Assembly: GCF_001816165.1 (NCBI RefSeq)
Contig: NZ_MDZC01000090.1
Coordinates: forward strand, 1-64,000
DNA: 64,000 bases
Origin: Hymenobacter glacialis
Lineage (GTDB): Bacteria; Bacteroidota; Bacteroidia; Cytophagales; Hymenobacteraceae
Reading direction: 5' to 3'
Position 1 is the stretch's first letter; each line of letters begins with the position of its first letter. Below, in pieces: positions 1 to 8,423 of this stretch. A program made the position numbers and the translations under genes. The notes under the pieces are model-generated. The model did not search any database and was not told the DNA's origin. It saw only the letters and a list, made by a program, of their open reading frames with translations.

Positions 1-13
1 TGAGGTGGTCCAA

Positions 14-913
14 TTACGCTGGACAGTTTAGGGCGTTAGTTTGAAGAAGCTGTTGATGAGTGTGATAGGGCGTCTGATAGTCGATGCTGGAGTGTAGGCG
101 CTCGTGGTTATAGTAGTCAAAGTAGTCGGCGACGCTGGCCTGCGCGTCGGCCAGGTCGGCAAAAACGGGCCGTTCGCGCAGTTCGATCACCTCGGTTTTG
201 AGGCGTGACCAGAGGCTTTCGGCTTGGGCATTGTCGTAGCAGTCGCCGCGCCGGCTCTGCGAGCGCACGGCGCCGTGGTCGTGCAGCAGCTTTCGGTAAG
301 CATTGCCGCAGTACTGCCCGCCGCGGTCCGAATGCACCAGCAGGCTTGGGGTCGGCGGCTGGGCCCAAAAAGCGCGTTGCAAGGCCCTGGTGACCAATTC
401 TTCCGGCATCGTCGCCCCGACTTGCCAGCCGACCACCCGCTTGCTGGCCACGTCCTGGAAGGCGCACAGATAGGCCCAGTCGCCGTTCGCCAGCGGCAAG
501 TACGTGATGTCGCTGACCCAGACCCGGTTCGCATGGGTCGGCTTGGGCTGGTCCAGCAGCCGGTTCGGCGCGCACCGCAGCCCGTGGGTTGAGTCGGTGG
601 TGCGCGGGGTGTAGGCCTTGGGTTGCAGCGCGCGCAGGCCCCGCCGGCGCATGGCCCCGCGGAGGCGGTGACGGCCGACACAATGGCCTTTTCGGCGCAA
701 AGCGACCTGCAGTCGGCGCGTACCGTAGCGGCGTTTGTGGTGGCCGAATGCCTTCACCAGCGCCGTTTCCCAAGCGGGCTCGCCTGGTGCTATACTTTGT
801 TGTTGCGCGTGTTGCCACGCGTAATACCCGCTGGCCGGTACGCGCAACACCTGGCAGAGCAGGCGCACGGGGTGCGTGGCCCGCTGCCCGTCGATGAAGC
901 GGTAGCGGCTCAT
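14..913 (-). CDS. IS3-family transposase OrfB (DDE integrase domain)
   Basis: Catalytic part of the transposase, about 299 residues from the ATG at 913. An N-terminal HTH_21-like region (CQVLRVPASGYYAW) is followed by an rve integrase core with the DDE triad visible in VWVSDITYLP, LLVHSDRGGQYC and QAESLWSRLKTEV. The frame is open upstream to 1078, which is expected because the active protein is normally an OrfAB fusion made by -1 frameshifting. The ATG at 913 overlaps the orfA stop in an ATGA quartet, so coupled re-initiation could also yield OrfB alone. No internal stops or lost catalytic residues are seen, so the element may be active. Confidence 0.93.
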   Translation of the reverse strand: MSRYRFIDGQRATHPVRLLCQVLRVPASGYYAWQHAQQQSIAPGEPAWETALVKAFGHHKRRYGTRRLQVALRRKGHCVGRHRLRGAMRRRGLRALQPKAYTPRTTDSTHGLRCAPNRLLDQPKPTHANRVWVSDITYLPLANGDWAYLCAFQDVASKRVVGWQVGATMPEELVTRALQRAFWAQPPTPSLLVHSDRGGQYCGNAYRKLLHDHGAVRSQSRRGDCYDNAQAESLWSRLKTEVIELRERPVFADLADAQASVADYFDYYNHERLHSSIDYQTPYHTHQQLLQTNALNCPA

Positions 914-1218
914 AGGCTGTCGGTCGCCGAGAAGATGGCAATGGCTTTTTTTAAAATGGCCAGCTCCTGCGCCTGCCGCCGGGCCAAGGCCCGCAGCTGA
1001 CGCAACTCCGCCGCCGTGGCCGGGTCCAAATCGGCCCCACGAGCCGCCGCCACGGGCGTGAGTGCCTCTTTCTGCCACTTGTAGAGCAGTTTGGGGCTGA
1101 TATTTAGCGCGCGGGCGGCTGCCTGGGTGGAGCGGCTCTCGCCAGCCAGGCGTAAGGCTTCGACGCGGAAGGCGGCGTCATAACGCCGACGTTTGGCGGG
1201 TTGGGGGCTGTCTTTCAT
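910..1218 (-). CDS. IS3-family transposase OrfA (helix-turn-helix)
   Basis: 102-residue protein with the HTH_Tnp_1 pattern of IS3 OrfA: a basic N-terminus (KRRRYDAAFRVEALRLA), a helix-turn-helix (TQAAARALNISPKLLYKWQKE) and a leucine-zipper-like end (LRQLRALARRQAQELAILKK). It should bind the terminal inverted repeats and supply the N-terminal part of the OrfAB transposase. Its last codons overlap the start of orfB. The length is usual for the family. Confidence 0.9.
   Translation of the reverse strand: MKDSPQPAKRRRYDAAFRVEALRLAGESRSTQAAARALNISPKLLYKWQKEALTPVAAARGADLDPATAAELRQLRALARRQAQELAILKKAIAIFSATDSL
946..952 (-). other. Probable programmed -1 frameshift site (A7 run) of the IS
   Basis: On the minus strand the sequence reads ATT TTA AAA AAA GCC in the orfA frame. 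The A AAA AAA heptamer (T7 on the plus strand) permits a slip to the -1 frame, which runs straight into orfB through KKSHCHLLGDRQPMSRYRF. This is the standard way IS3 elements make OrfAB; here it is inferred from the sequence only. Confidence 0.7.
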
Positions 1219-1268
1219 GACAATCGAAAGTTAAGACCCTATTCTGTCCAGATTTATCCGACCACCTC

Positions 1269-1459
1269 ACCTCACCCCTGCCGGGCACGGCCCCGGCCCC
1301 TCTCCAAAAGAGAGGGGAGCCTCACGAATTCCTTGTAAAGTGAAGACAGTTGCTATTATTGAGGGCAACGTTTTCTAATCGGATAATTCACGCTTTCCTT
1401 GTGCGTGGCTCCCCTCTCTTTTGGAGAGGGGCCGGGGCCGTGCCCGGCAGGGGTGAGGT
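1269..1459. repeat. Long palindromic element: perfect 53-bp inverted repeat
   Basis: The arms at 1269-1321 and 1407-1459 are exact reverse complements separated by 85 bp of more AT-rich DNA. Each arm contains its own small hairpin (CCCCTCTC-cAAAA-GAGAGGGG). The layout matches the element at 56439-56634 in architecture but not in sequence. It fills most of the gap between the IS and the GMC oxidoreductase gene. A non-autonomous mobile element or REP-like structure is likely. No coding capacity is seen. Confidence 0.85.
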
Positions 1460-1557
1460 TGCTCGCGTGCGGCGCTAAAACACACCCCAAAAATACTCGG
1501 CACGCCTAACACTTTACTGAAAAATCGCTACCTTTTAGCCATTAAAATCCTCGCCTT

Positions 1558-3591
1558 ATGTTCACGCTTACCCCCGAACGTTCTGCCGTTCTGCACGCCA
1601 TTGCCGATACCATTATTCCGGCACTGCCCGATGGCAGCCCGGCCGGTTCGGTGGGCGTGAACCTGGAGAAGCTGGAAGCCGCCATTCAGGAGCAGCCGCT
1701 GGGCGCGCAGGCGGAGTTCGGCCAGCTGCTCACCCTCATGCAGAAGCCCATTCTGGGCCTTACCTGGTTTGGGCCGCTGAAACCGTTTCGCAAGCTGGAG
1801 CCCGAGCAGCGCGAGCAGCTGCTGCAAAGCTGGGCTACTTCTAACGTGCCACAGCTGCGCAAGGGCTTTCAGGCGGTGCGCAAGCTGTGCACCCTGCTCT
1901 ACTACGGCGGCAGTATGGCCGAGGTGCCCGCCGCCTGGGGCCGCCTGGGCTACCCCGGCCCCGACGAGAAACCCGTGGACACACCCAAGCCCATCCATAC
2001 CCTGCGGCCCGTGCAGGACACGGGGTACGACTGCGACGTGCTGGTGATAGGAAGCGGCGCGGGCGGCGGCGTGGTGGCCGGCGAATTGGCCCAGGCCGGC
2101 TACAACGTGCTGGTGCTGGAAAAAGGCCCCTACTGCCACGGCTGCGACTTTACCCAGCGCGAAGTGGACATGCTAGGCAAGCTATATGATGCGAAAGGCA
2201 CCCTGAGTACTCAGGACGGCAGCATCGGCATCCTGGCGGGCTCCTGCCTGGGCGGCGGCACCACCGTGAACTGGGCCGGTGCCTTCCGCACCCCCGATTA
2301 TGTGCTGCAGGAATGGGCCCGCGAGCACGACGCCCCCCATTTCACCACGCCGGAGTTCAAGGAAAGCATCAATGCCGTGGCCCGCATCATCGGCGTGAAC
2401 ACCAACTACACCCGCCACAACGGCCAGAACCAGGCCCTGTGGGACGGCTCGACCAGGCTGGGCCAGGAAGTGAAGCTAATTCCGCGCAACGAAAAAGGCC
2501 TCACCGACTCCGACAGCCACTTTCGCAGCCTGGGCTACACCAGCCTCGGCGATGCCCACGGCATCAAGCAAGGCACGCTGAACACGTATTTGCTCACGGC
2601 TTTTGAGCACGGCGCCCGCATTTTGGCCGATACCAAGGTAGACCGCGTGACCATTGCCAACGGCCACGCCACCGGGGCCGAAGCCGTGCACACCACGGCC
2701 GATGGCCGCCCGGTGTGCATCACGGTGCGGGCCCGGCGCGTGGTGGTGGCCGGCGGCGCCATCCAGACGCCCGCTCTGCTGCTGCGCTCCGGCCTGAAGC
2801 ACCCGCACCTGGGCCGCCACCTGCACCTGCACCCTACCGTGGTGGTGGGGGCCCGCTACCCACACCCCATGAACTCCTGGCACGGCCCGAGCATGAGCGT
2901 GGTGAACGACAACTTCACCATGCTGCACGGCACCAACTTCGGCGCCAAGCTCGAAACGCCGCCCACCCACCCCGGCCTGCTAAGCATGGTGCTGCCCTGG
3001 CTCTCGGGCCGGCAGCACCACGAGCTGCTGCGCGACGCCAGCCACCTGGGCTCGTTTATAGTGCTCACGCGCGACCGCGACGGGGGCCGCGTGAGCATCG
3101 ACAATCAAGGTGCCGCCCTCATTGACTACACCCTCTCAGATTTTGACCGCGCCAATATGCTGGAAGGCGTGCGTGCGGCAGCCCAGATTCACGTGGCGGC
3201 CGGCGCCACTGAGGTGTACCTGCCCCACGGCACCCTGCCTACCCTGCACGCCCAGAACGGCGTGCTACAAAACCCGGAGCTGCTCGACGAGCTGCCGCAC
3301 CTGAGCTGGAAGGCCAATCAGTTTGGTCTCTACAGCGCCCACCAGATGAGCACCTGCCGCATGGGCGGCGATGCAGCCACCCACCCACTCAAGCTTAATG
3401 GCGAAACCGTGGAAGTGCAGGGGCTGTTCGTGGCCGATGGCGCGGCGTTTCCGGCCTGCAGCGGCGTCAACCCCATGCTCACCATTATGGCGCTGGCCCA
3501 CTTCACGGCCCAGGGCATGAAAACAGGGGACGGCCGCTTCGGCCGCGCAGTACCTTTGGCCCCAACTTTGGGCCTCCATGCTACGAATTAA
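1558..3591 (+). CDS. GMC-family oxidoreductase, long-chain alcohol oxidase-like
   Basis: 677-residue FAD-dependent oxidoreductase of the glucose-methanol-choline family. An N-terminal helical region (about 1-125) precedes the Rossmann dinucleotide fold, with the FAD motif GSGAGGG at about 165-171. The C-terminal GMC domain carries His595 in SAHQMSTCRMG and Asn638 in GVNPMLTI, the expected catalytic pair. Size and motifs fit bacterial relatives of fatty-alcohol oxidases rather than short choline dehydrogenases, but the substrate cannot be read from the sequence. No signal peptide is seen. The 3' end overlaps the next gene by 14 bp, yet that gene has its own promoter-like box. The start is the first ATG of the frame, after the repeat element. 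Confidence 0.85.
   Translation: MFTLTPERSAVLHAIADTIIPALPDGSPAGSVGVNLEKLEAAIQEQPLGAQAEFGQLLTLMQKPILGLTWFGPLKPFRKLEPEQREQLLQSWATSNVPQLRKGFQAVRKLCTLLYYGGSMAEVPAAWGRLGYPGPDEKPVDTPKPIHTLRPVQDTGYDCDVLVIGSGAGGGVVAGELAQAGYNVLVLEKGPYCHGCDFTQREVDMLGKLYDAKGTLSTQDGSIGILAGSCLGGGTTVNWAGAFRTPDYVLQEWAREHDAPHFTTPEFKESINAVARIIGVNTNYTRHNGQNQALWDGSTRLGQEVKLIPRNEKGLTDSDSHFRSLGYTSLGDAHGIKQGTLNTYLLTAFEHGARILADTKVDRVTIANGHATGAEAVHTTADGRPVCITVRARRVVVAGGAIQTPALLLRSGLKHPHLGRHLHLHPTVVVGARYPHPMNSWHGPSMSVVNDNFTMLHGTNFGAKLETPPTHPGLLSMVLPWLSGRQHHELLRDASHLGSFIVLTRDRDGGRVSIDNQGAALIDYTLSDFDRANMLEGVRAAAQIHVAAGATEVYLPHGTLPTLHAQNGVLQNPELLDELPHLSWKANQFGLYSAHQMSTCRMGGDAATHPLKLNGETVEVQGLFVADGAAFPACSGVNPMLTIMALAHFTAQGMKTGDGRFGRAVPLAPTLGLHATN
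3551..3558 (+). promoter_or_regulatory. Bacteroidota -7 box (TACCTTTG) inside the GMC gene end
   Basis: TACCTTTG fits the TAnnTTTG consensus and lies 19 bases before the ATG at 3578. It probably gives the glycosyltransferase gene its own transcription start. No convincing -33 TTG was identified. Confidence 0.5.
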
Positions 3592-5188
3592 CAACGCAGT
3601 AACGACGCGGCGAATAGCCGCAACGCTGTTTTTTGGCGGCCTGCTGTTGCTGGGACTGCTGCTTACGCCCAACTACGGCATGGGCTGGGACGAGCCCACC
3701 GACCGCGAGGCCGGTTATATCAGCCTGCGCTATGTGGCCCAGGTCCTGCACCCGGCGGCGCTCGACCACAGCTACTTCACGGGCCTGCCCGAGTTGCGCA
3801 CCTACAAGGAGGCCGACCACGGCGTGGCCTTTCAGCTCCCCCTGGCCGTGCTGGAAGCTACTTTCTTCCCGCACGACATTCAGCGGGCCTATTGGATGCG
3901 GCACTTCCTGTGCTTTGCCACCTTTGTGCTGGGGGCCTGGGCGGTGTACAGAATGGGCGCCCGGCGGTTTGGCAGCTGGCGCTGGGGGCTGGTGGGCGCG
4001 GCCATGCTGATGCTCTCGCCCCGCATCTTCGCCGAGGCGTTCTACAACCACAAGGACGTGGTGTTTATGAACCTGTTTGCGCTGGGCGGGCTCACGCTCC
4101 TGCGGCTGTTGCGCCGGCCCACGGCGGGGCGGGCGGCGGTGCACGCGCTGGTTACGGCCCTGGCCGTGGATGTGCGCGTGATGGGGCTGCTGCTGCCGGC
4201 GCTCACGGTGGCCTTTGGGGCGCTGGAATGGTGGGCCCGCCCGGTGCGGCGGCAGGCGCTGGCCCGCAGCATAGCCGTGTATGCGGCGGCCACGGGGCCG
4301 CTGGTGGTGCTGTTCTGGCCTTACTTATGGGAGGCACCCGTAGCGCGGCTCTGGGAATCCTTTGGCAACTTCCGGCGCTTTCGCCAAACCATGCAGGTGT
4401 TTTACCTGGGCCAGATGGAATCCTGCCAGCGCCTGCCCTGGCACTACCTGCCGGTGTGGCTGCTGGTGACTACGCCGGTGGTGTACAGCCTGCTTTTTTT
4501 AGGCGGCGCGGGCGCGGTGCTGCGTGGCTTTTTTCGGGGGCCGTTGGCCTTTCTGCAGCGCACGGCGGGGCGGCACGACCTGCTTTTTGGGGCGTGGTGC
4601 GTGGGGCCGCTGGTGCTGATTGTGGCCATTCAGTCGGTGGTGTACGATGGGTGGCGGCACGTCTATTTTATATATCCGGCCTTTGTGCTGCTGGCGGTGC
4701 GGGGGTTGAAGGCGGGCGTGGCGGCGTATCGGGCTGCCCGGCCGGGCTCGGCGGGGCGGCGCGTGGGGCAGGTGGCCGGCGTGCTGCTGGCAGCGGGGGT
4801 GGCACACACAGCCGTGCGCCAGGTAGCCGACCACCCGCACCAATATGCCTACTTCAGCTTTCTGCCGGGGCCGGTGGCGGGCCAGCTTTTTGAGCGCGAC
4901 TATTGGGGTATTTCGGCCCGACAGGGCCTGACTTGGGTGCTGGCCCACGACCCGCGCGCAACCGTGGCCATCAGCGACACGCTGTATTACCGGGACTTTC
5001 TGGGTAATAATTCGCAGTTGTTACCGGCCGCCGACCGCGCCCGGATTCGCCTGGTTCCCCATTATCGGGCGGCGTACTTTATTGGAATGTACCGTTGGCA
5101 CCCGGCTGACTACGACGCGTCGTATGGCACGGCCGTGCACGAAATCCGGGTGGCAGGGCTGCCCATTCTCACCGTGTTTCGCCGCTGA
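3578..5188 (+). CDS. GT-C type membrane glycosyltransferase (GT39/ArnT-like)
   Basis: 536-residue polytopic membrane protein. A first transmembrane helix (about 15-30) is followed by the acidic loop motif GMGWDEPTDRE with Asp38-Glu39, the site where GT-C enzymes of the dolichyl-phosphate-mannose transferase type hold their catalytic acid. Many hydrophobic segments follow, then a soluble C-terminal part from about 440. It probably moves a sugar from a polyprenyl-phosphate donor to a periplasmic acceptor; neither is identifiable. The loop SPRIFAEAFYNHKD is another conserved-looking cytoplasmic or periplasmic motif. It starts inside the end of the GMC gene. Confidence 0.72.
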   Translation: MLRINNAVTTRRIAATLFFGGLLLLGLLLTPNYGMGWDEPTDREAGYISLRYVAQVLHPAALDHSYFTGLPELRTYKEADHGVAFQLPLAVLEATFFPHDIQRAYWMRHFLCFATFVLGAWAVYRMGARRFGSWRWGLVGAAMLMLSPRIFAEAFYNHKDVVFMNLFALGGLTLLRLLRRPTAGRAAVHALVTALAVDVRVMGLLLPALTVAFGALEWWARPVRRQALARSIAVYAAATGPLVVLFWPYLWEAPVARLWESFGNFRRFRQTMQVFYLGQMESCQRLPWHYLPVWLLVTTPVVYSLLFLGGAGAVLRGFFRGPLAFLQRTAGRHDLLFGAWCVGPLVLIVAIQSVVYDGWRHVYFIYPAFVLLAVRGLKAGVAAYRAARPGSAGRRVGQVAGVLLAAGVAHTAVRQVADHPHQYAYFSFLPGPVAGQLFERDYWGISARQGLTWVLAHDPRATVAISDTLYYRDFLGNNSQLLPAADRARIRLVPHYRAAYFIGMYRWHPADYDASYGTAVHEIRVAGLPILTVFRR

Positions 5189-5358
5189 GCCCTGGCAGCG
5201 TGTGTGCAGCGTGCGAAGCAGTTGCGGCCATGCCCGGTCGAACGAGCAGCAGTACTAATGCTTTGCCTACGGGCAGTCCTAGCAAGGCTTTTTGAGGCAA
5301 AACGCACCCAATCACGGCATTTTGCGTACTCGTGGGAACAATTCTTTTGTTCCTGCTC

Positions 5359-5775
5359 ATGCGTTTCGCCTCATTTTCTGCTTCTGCTTTGCTTCTGGCC
5401 TCAGGTTTGGCAATGGGTAGCTGCACCCTGTTTCGCCCCCGCGATAAAGCCCCGGTAGTAGAAACGGTGCGCACCGTCGACTCTCCCACTCCGCCCACTG
5501 CGGCCCGGGACCTGGCCGATGTCATTGCCGCCGACCTGCAGCTTACTACTGAGCAAACCGGCCAGGTGCGCAGCATCCTCAACGGCACGGTGCAGCAGGC
5601 CAATGCCGCCAAGGCAAAGTACCCCGCTAAATCGCCGCAGCTAATGGCCGAGTTGAAGCGCATCAACGTCGATTCACAGAAGGAGCTGAAAGTTTTGCTG
5701 GGCCCCGTTAAATTCAAGCAGCTGCAAACCGACCAGCGCAAAATAGCTGCCGAGATGCAGCAGAAGCAGAAGTAG
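5359..5775 (+). CDS. Small lipoprotein, hypothetical
   Basis: 138 residues from the ATG at 5359; an in-frame ATG at 5332 would only add nine residues before an otherwise normal signal peptide. The start MRFASFSASALLLASGLAMGSC looks like a lipoprotein signal with the lipobox Cys at about 22. The mature part has an LTTEQTGQVRSIL stretch followed by Lys/Gln-rich helices, loosely like the LTxxQ helical repeats of Spy/CpxP proteins. Assignment to that family is a guess. No operon partner: a 170-bp gap precedes it and the next gene is convergent. Confidence 0.6.
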   Translation: MRFASFSASALLLASGLAMGSCTLFRPRDKAPVVETVRTVDSPTPPTAARDLADVIAADLQLTTEQTGQVRSILNGTVQQANAAKAKYPAKSPQLMAELKRINVDSQKELKVLLGPVKFKQLQTDQRKIAAEMQQKQK

Positions 5776-5820
5776 CGACTGGTCAGCGCGGCCGTGCGTT
5801 ATTACAAGCAACTCAATTGC

Positions 5821-7284
5821 TTACAAATACTTCACGAGCCAGCTAATGAGCTTGCGCACCTTGGGCGTGTAGGGCGGGTACATGGCCTTGATGCCGGTGA
5901 AGCCCACACGCTGTCGCATCACGCCCTTTTCGTTGCTGAACGCCAGGAAGCCGGCGTGGCCGTGCGCCTTGCCCAGGCCGCTGTTGCCCACGCCGCCGGT
6001 GGGCAGCTCGGGGTGTGCAAAATGCAGCACGGTTTCGTTTACGCCCGCGCCGCCGGCCGAGATATTATCCAGCAAATAGCGGCGATTTTCGGCGTTGTTG
6101 CTGAACACGTACTGCGCCAGCGGCTTGAGGCGGGCGTTCACGTATTCGGTGGTTTCGCTTAGGGTCTTGAAGGTGAGCACGGGCAGCAGCGGCCCGAAAA
6201 TTTCTTCTTCCAGAATGCGGGCCCCGGCCGGCACATTGGTCAGAATAGTGGGCTCGATGTAGTTCTGCGCGGCATCGACGGTGCCGCCGGCGGCCACAGT
6301 GGCGCCGCGGGTCCGGGCGTCTTCGAGCAGGCCCGCCAGCCGGGCCAAGTGGTGGTGGTTGACTACGCGGGCCAGGGACTCGGAGTGCTGAATGCCGGCC
6401 CCGTCGGGGTTGTAGGCCCGCTCAATGGCGGCTTTGAGCTCTACTAGCAGGGCTGGTTGCACGCTTTCCTGCACCAGCAGGTAGTCGGGGGCCACGCAGG
6501 TCTGGCCGTTGTTCAGGAACTTGCCCCACACTATTTTTTCGGCAGCGTCGCGCAGATTGGCCGTTTCGTCCACCACGGCGGGGTTTTTGCCGCCCAGCTC
6601 CAGGGTGAGGCCGCTGAGGTGCTCAGCAGCGGCGCGCATCACAATTTTGCCCACTTCGGGGCTGCCGGTGAAGAAAATATGGTCCCAGGGCAGCTTGAGC
6701 AGCTCGGTGGCCACCTCCTTGTCGCCCTGGATGAGCACCACTTCTTCGGGCCGGAACAACTCCTCGCACAGGCGCTGCAGCAGAGCCGAAGTGGCAGGCG
6801 TTTGCTCCGCTGGCTTGATAACCACGGCGTTGCCGGCTGCAATGGCCGAAATCAACGGCCCCACCGCCAGGTAAAACGGGTAGTTCCAGGGCGAAATAAT
6901 GAGCGCCACGCCTTTGGGCTCTACCTGCACCCAGGAGCGGGTGCCCAGCAGCGCCAACGACGTGCCCACCCGCCGCCGCGCCATCCACTGCTTCAGGTGC
7001 TTGCTGGTGTGGTTGAGCTCGACCAGCGACGTCCAGATTTCGGTCATGTCCGTCTCAGCCGACGGCTTGCGGAAATCGGCATGCAGGGCCTCATGAATGG
7101 CCGTGCGGTTGGCGTGCAGCCAGTCAGAGAGCTTTTGCAGGCGCGCGCGCCGCTCGGCTACGCCCTCGCGACGAAGGGCGGGCGCGTGCCGGCGTAAGGC
7201 ATCAAACTGGGCCTGAAAGGCATTGGCCGGCGCCGGGGCAACGGGGCCGGAAGCAGCACTGGGCCCGGAAGCAACTGGTTGCAT
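5821..7284 (-). CDS. Aldehyde dehydrogenase, class 3-like
   Basis: NAD(P)-dependent oxidation of an aldehyde to the acid. 487 residues from the ATG at 7284, a normal ALDH length; the frame stays open to 7434 but the extra residues do not look like ALDH. Visible motifs: SPWNYP (oxyanion Asn134), VVIKPAEQTP, FTGSPEVGK, LELGGKNP (general base Glu229) and GQTCVAPDY (catalytic Cys263). The C-terminus ends in a hydrophobic-aromatic tail. The pattern is nearest to the fatty/aromatic aldehyde dehydrogenases of the class 3 group, and the substrate is not determinable. Convergent with the small lipoprotein gene. Confidence 0.9.
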   Translation of the reverse strand: MQPVASGPSAASGPVAPAPANAFQAQFDALRRHAPALRREGVAERRARLQKLSDWLHANRTAIHEALHADFRKPSAETDMTEIWTSLVELNHTSKHLKQWMARRRVGTSLALLGTRSWVQVEPKGVALIISPWNYPFYLAVGPLISAIAAGNAVVIKPAEQTPATSALLQRLCEELFRPEEVVLIQGDKEVATELLKLPWDHIFFTGSPEVGKIVMRAAAEHLSGLTLELGGKNPAVVDETANLRDAAEKIVWGKFLNNGQTCVAPDYLLVQESVQPALLVELKAAIERAYNPDGAGIQHSESLARVVNHHHLARLAGLLEDARTRGATVAAGGTVDAAQNYIEPTILTNVPAGARILEEEIFGPLLPVLTFKTLSETTEYVNARLKPLAQYVFSNNAENRRYLLDNISAGGAGVNETVLHFAHPELPTGGVGNSGLGKAHGHAGFLAFSNEKGVMRQRVGFTGIKAMYPPYTPKVRKLISWLVKYL

Positions 7285-7423
7285 AAGCAGGAGGGTAAGG
7301 TGGCTGGCCCCTACAAGGCCGGCTGCTTGAAAGATACGCCGCCAACTGAGCATTCTCGACGGGTGGCAACTGTGGGCCAAAAAACAGGGGTGCAATTTAG
7401 ATTGCCTAGTAACAGAGGCAAAC

Positions 7424-7457
7424 AAAAAGCCCATTCCACTACTGAAACGGGCTTTTT
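7424..7457 (-). terminator. Rho-independent terminator
   Basis: AAAAAGCCC (7424-7432) pairs with GGGCTTTTT (7449-7457) and gives a hairpin with a U run on the minus strand. It lies 20 bp after the stop of the lipoprotein gene at 7477-8139. Confidence 0.75.
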
Positions 7458-7476
7458 ACCTGTCATCTCTCAAGCT

Positions 7477-8139
7477 TTAGAACAGCGGCTTCTTCACTTT
7501 CTTGTTGCCGTTTTCATCGATTTTGATTTTGGTGCCGTCGGCCAGCTTCACTTTGCGCGAGCCGTCGTCGCTCACCTTCACTTTGGCATCGTTCAGGTAC
7601 TTGGTTTTGCGGTTGCCCTCGCCGTCGCGCTCTAGCTTTTTCACGCCCGAACCCTGGCCCACGTTGGAGGTGCTGGTACGGGTGCCGGTGCTAACCGTGG
7701 TTACGCGGGCCGGAGCCACCGAATACGGGCCGTTGCCGTAGCTGGCGCGGTTGGCCGAGTAGGTGTTGTAGTAATCGGGGTTATTGAGCGTGGTGCGCAC
7801 TTCCTCGTCGGCGCGGTCGTTGGTTTCGCGCATGGCCGTGTAGCGGCCCGTGGTGTCGGCAGAGTAGCGGGTTTCGAGCTCGCCCAGGGTCCGGCCGCGG
7901 GTATAGTAGGTCTTCTCGATGCGGGTAACCACCACGGTGTCGGTCAGCTTCAGGTCTTCGGCCACCCGGGCAGCCAAGCGGCGGGCCTCGTCGCGGGCCA
8001 TTACGTCATCTTCCGTTTCCACAGCCATGTTGGAGTCGGTAGCGGGCGTAGTGGCAACAACTTCCGTGGTTTTTTCTTGCGAGCAGGAGGCAGTGGCCAG
8101 CGTGGCAGCGGCCAAAAGGCCAAGGAGTTTACTATTCAT
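7477..8139 (-). CDS. Hypothetical lipoprotein with charged C-terminal repeats
   Basis: 220 residues. A lipoprotein signal (GLLAAATLATASC, Cys about 19) is followed by a Thr-rich linker, a helical region rich in Arg and Glu (about 45-110), a Ser/Thr/Gly linker, and a basic C-terminus in which the unit DGxxKVKxxDGTKIKxDENG is roughly repeated (about 170-215). The repeat resembles the short beta strands of MORN- or toxin-like repeat proteins, but no family was recognised. It has its own terminator and is divergent from the rluF-like gene, so it is probably monocistronic. Confidence 0.7.
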   Translation of the reverse strand: MNSKLLGLLAAATLATASCSQEKTTEVVATTPATDSNMAVETEDDVMARDEARRLAARVAEDLKLTDTVVVTRIEKTYYTRGRTLGELETRYSADTTGRYTAMRETNDRADEEVRTTLNNPDYYNTYSANRASYGNGPYSVAPARVTTVSTGTRTSTSNVGQGSGVKKLERDGEGNRKTKYLNDAKVKVSDDGSRKVKLADGTKIKIDENGNKKVKKPLF

Positions 8140-8348
8140 GATGTTGAAGTTGAGTAACCATAAATGGCCATGTAGCCATTTTTAGGCCCTGATACGGCGG
8201 CACTGGTTCAGAGGTTCGAATGGGGGATATGGCCCCGCTTAAGCACTCACCACCGGGCTGCTGTTGGGTTGCCGCGTCTGGCCCGAGAAACAGCAGGTGT
8301 CCTCTGGGGCCAGGATTACACAGCACGGGGCTCCGCTTCCCCAAGCCG

Positions 8349-8356
8349 TACCTTTG
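8349..8356 (+). promoter_or_regulatory. -7 box (TACCTTTG) of the pseudouridine synthase gene
   Basis: A perfect TAnnTTTG box lies 67 bases before the ATG at 8424. It supports that start over the in-frame ATG at 8220, which is upstream of the box. Confidence 0.6.
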
Positions 8357-8423
8357 GGGCTTCCGTTCCGGCGGGGGCGCCCGCGCCGTCATCGGTTTCG
8401 GTACTTCACCCACTCCTTGCCCA

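Larger units (their letters stand above)
1..1269 (-). mobile_element. IS3-family insertion sequence, complete
   Basis: The element is bounded by imperfect 26-bp terminal inverted repeats at 1-26 and 1244-1269. Both begin TGAGGTGGTC and both carry CTGGACAG at their inner end, with mismatches between. It holds two overlapping minus-strand frames, orfA and orfB, in the arrangement of the IS3 family. Its left end coincides exactly with base 1 of the window, so the left flank and any target-site duplication cannot be seen. Its right end touches a long inverted repeat starting at 1269. Confidence 0.93.

Noticed and set aside
6457..7197. A 246-codon plus-strand frame within the ALDH gene
   Set aside because: Antisense shadow of the aldehyde dehydrogenase, His/Gly/Arg-rich and without a promoter or family match.
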